Positions 64,000 to 64,000 of a stretch of DNA of 64,000 nt are shown here, in pieces. The stretch covers positions 124,001 through 188,000 of the forward strand of contig NZ_JACIDW010000005.1 of NCBI RefSeq assembly GCF_014196505.1, read 5' to 3'. This DNA comes from Rhizobium metallidurans. GTDB taxonomy: Bacteria > Pseudomonadota > Alphaproteobacteria > Rhizobiales > Rhizobiaceae. Within the stretch, counting starts at the first letter, position 1. Each line of letters opens with the position of its first letter. The notes under the pieces are model-generated. The model saw only the letters and a program-made list of their open reading frames with translations. It did no database searches and was not told where the DNA came from. A program made the position numbers and the translations under genes.

Positions 64000-64000
64000 G

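Overview
The window is GC-rich, densely packed alphaproteobacterial chromosome. Gene content and order point to the Rhizobiaceae (Sinorhizobium/Ensifer, Rhizobium, Agrobacterium or Shinella). The markers are the rhizobial motility genes motB-motC-motD and motE, the orphan regulator rem, four consecutive flagellin genes, an agl alpha-glucoside operon with aglR, the Entner-Doudoroff genes zwf-pgl-edd, and aceA divergent from a RamB/ScfR-type regulator. The genus cannot be fixed from sequence reading alone. No rRNA, tRNA, insertion sequence, phage or CRISPR array was seen.

Positions 1-31482 are half of a flagellar cluster. A first block (fliI partial, orf, flgB, flgC, fliE, flgG, flgA, flgI, motE, flgH, fliL, fliP) encodes the export ATPase, rod, P-ring, L-ring and part of the export gate, with many start/stop overlaps. 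A TPR-glycosyltransferase of the O-GlcNAc-transferase family (GT41) follows on the opposite strand. Next come four flagellin genes, the first three each with its own terminator. Then come a FliH-like coiled-coil protein, motB, motC, motD (fliK-type), a lytic transglycosylase and rem. A third block (flgE, flgK, flgL, flaF, flbT, flgD, fliQ, flhA, fliR) carries hook, junction and export genes. It ends with four little-known small genes that resemble FliJ, the FlgJ rod-binding domain, FlgN and a second FliL-like protein.

Positions 31483-35489 hold a WecG/TagA-type glycosyltransferase, a Wzz/GumC-like chain-length protein and folD. Positions 35496-43311 hold aglR and the divergent aglEFGAK operon for alpha-glucoside uptake and hydrolysis, with two identical palindromic operators between them. 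A small PilZ-like protein follows. Facing it on the minus strand is zwf-pgl-edd, which would take the glucose released by AglA (once phosphorylated) into the Entner-Doudoroff route.

Positions 48141-50886 (minus) are a gamma-glutamylputrescine synthetase/oxidase pair. After them come a YhiN/HI0933-type flavoprotein, a 47-residue membrane ORF and two chemoreceptors in tandem. Then come a 78-residue conserved small protein, aceA with its divergent regulator, and the start of a putrescine ABC transporter operon (potFGH) that runs off the right edge.

Most interesting signals: (i) the GT41 enzyme beside the flagellins, a candidate flagellin glycosyltransferase; (ii) a shared upstream element in all four flagellin genes with a hairpin whose arms differ in sequence but still pair, a possible target of FlbT encoded in the same cluster; (iii) CtrA-type TTAA-N7-TTAA boxes before flagellin genes and rem; (iv) unnamed coiled-coil genes that could supply FliH, FliJ and FlgN.
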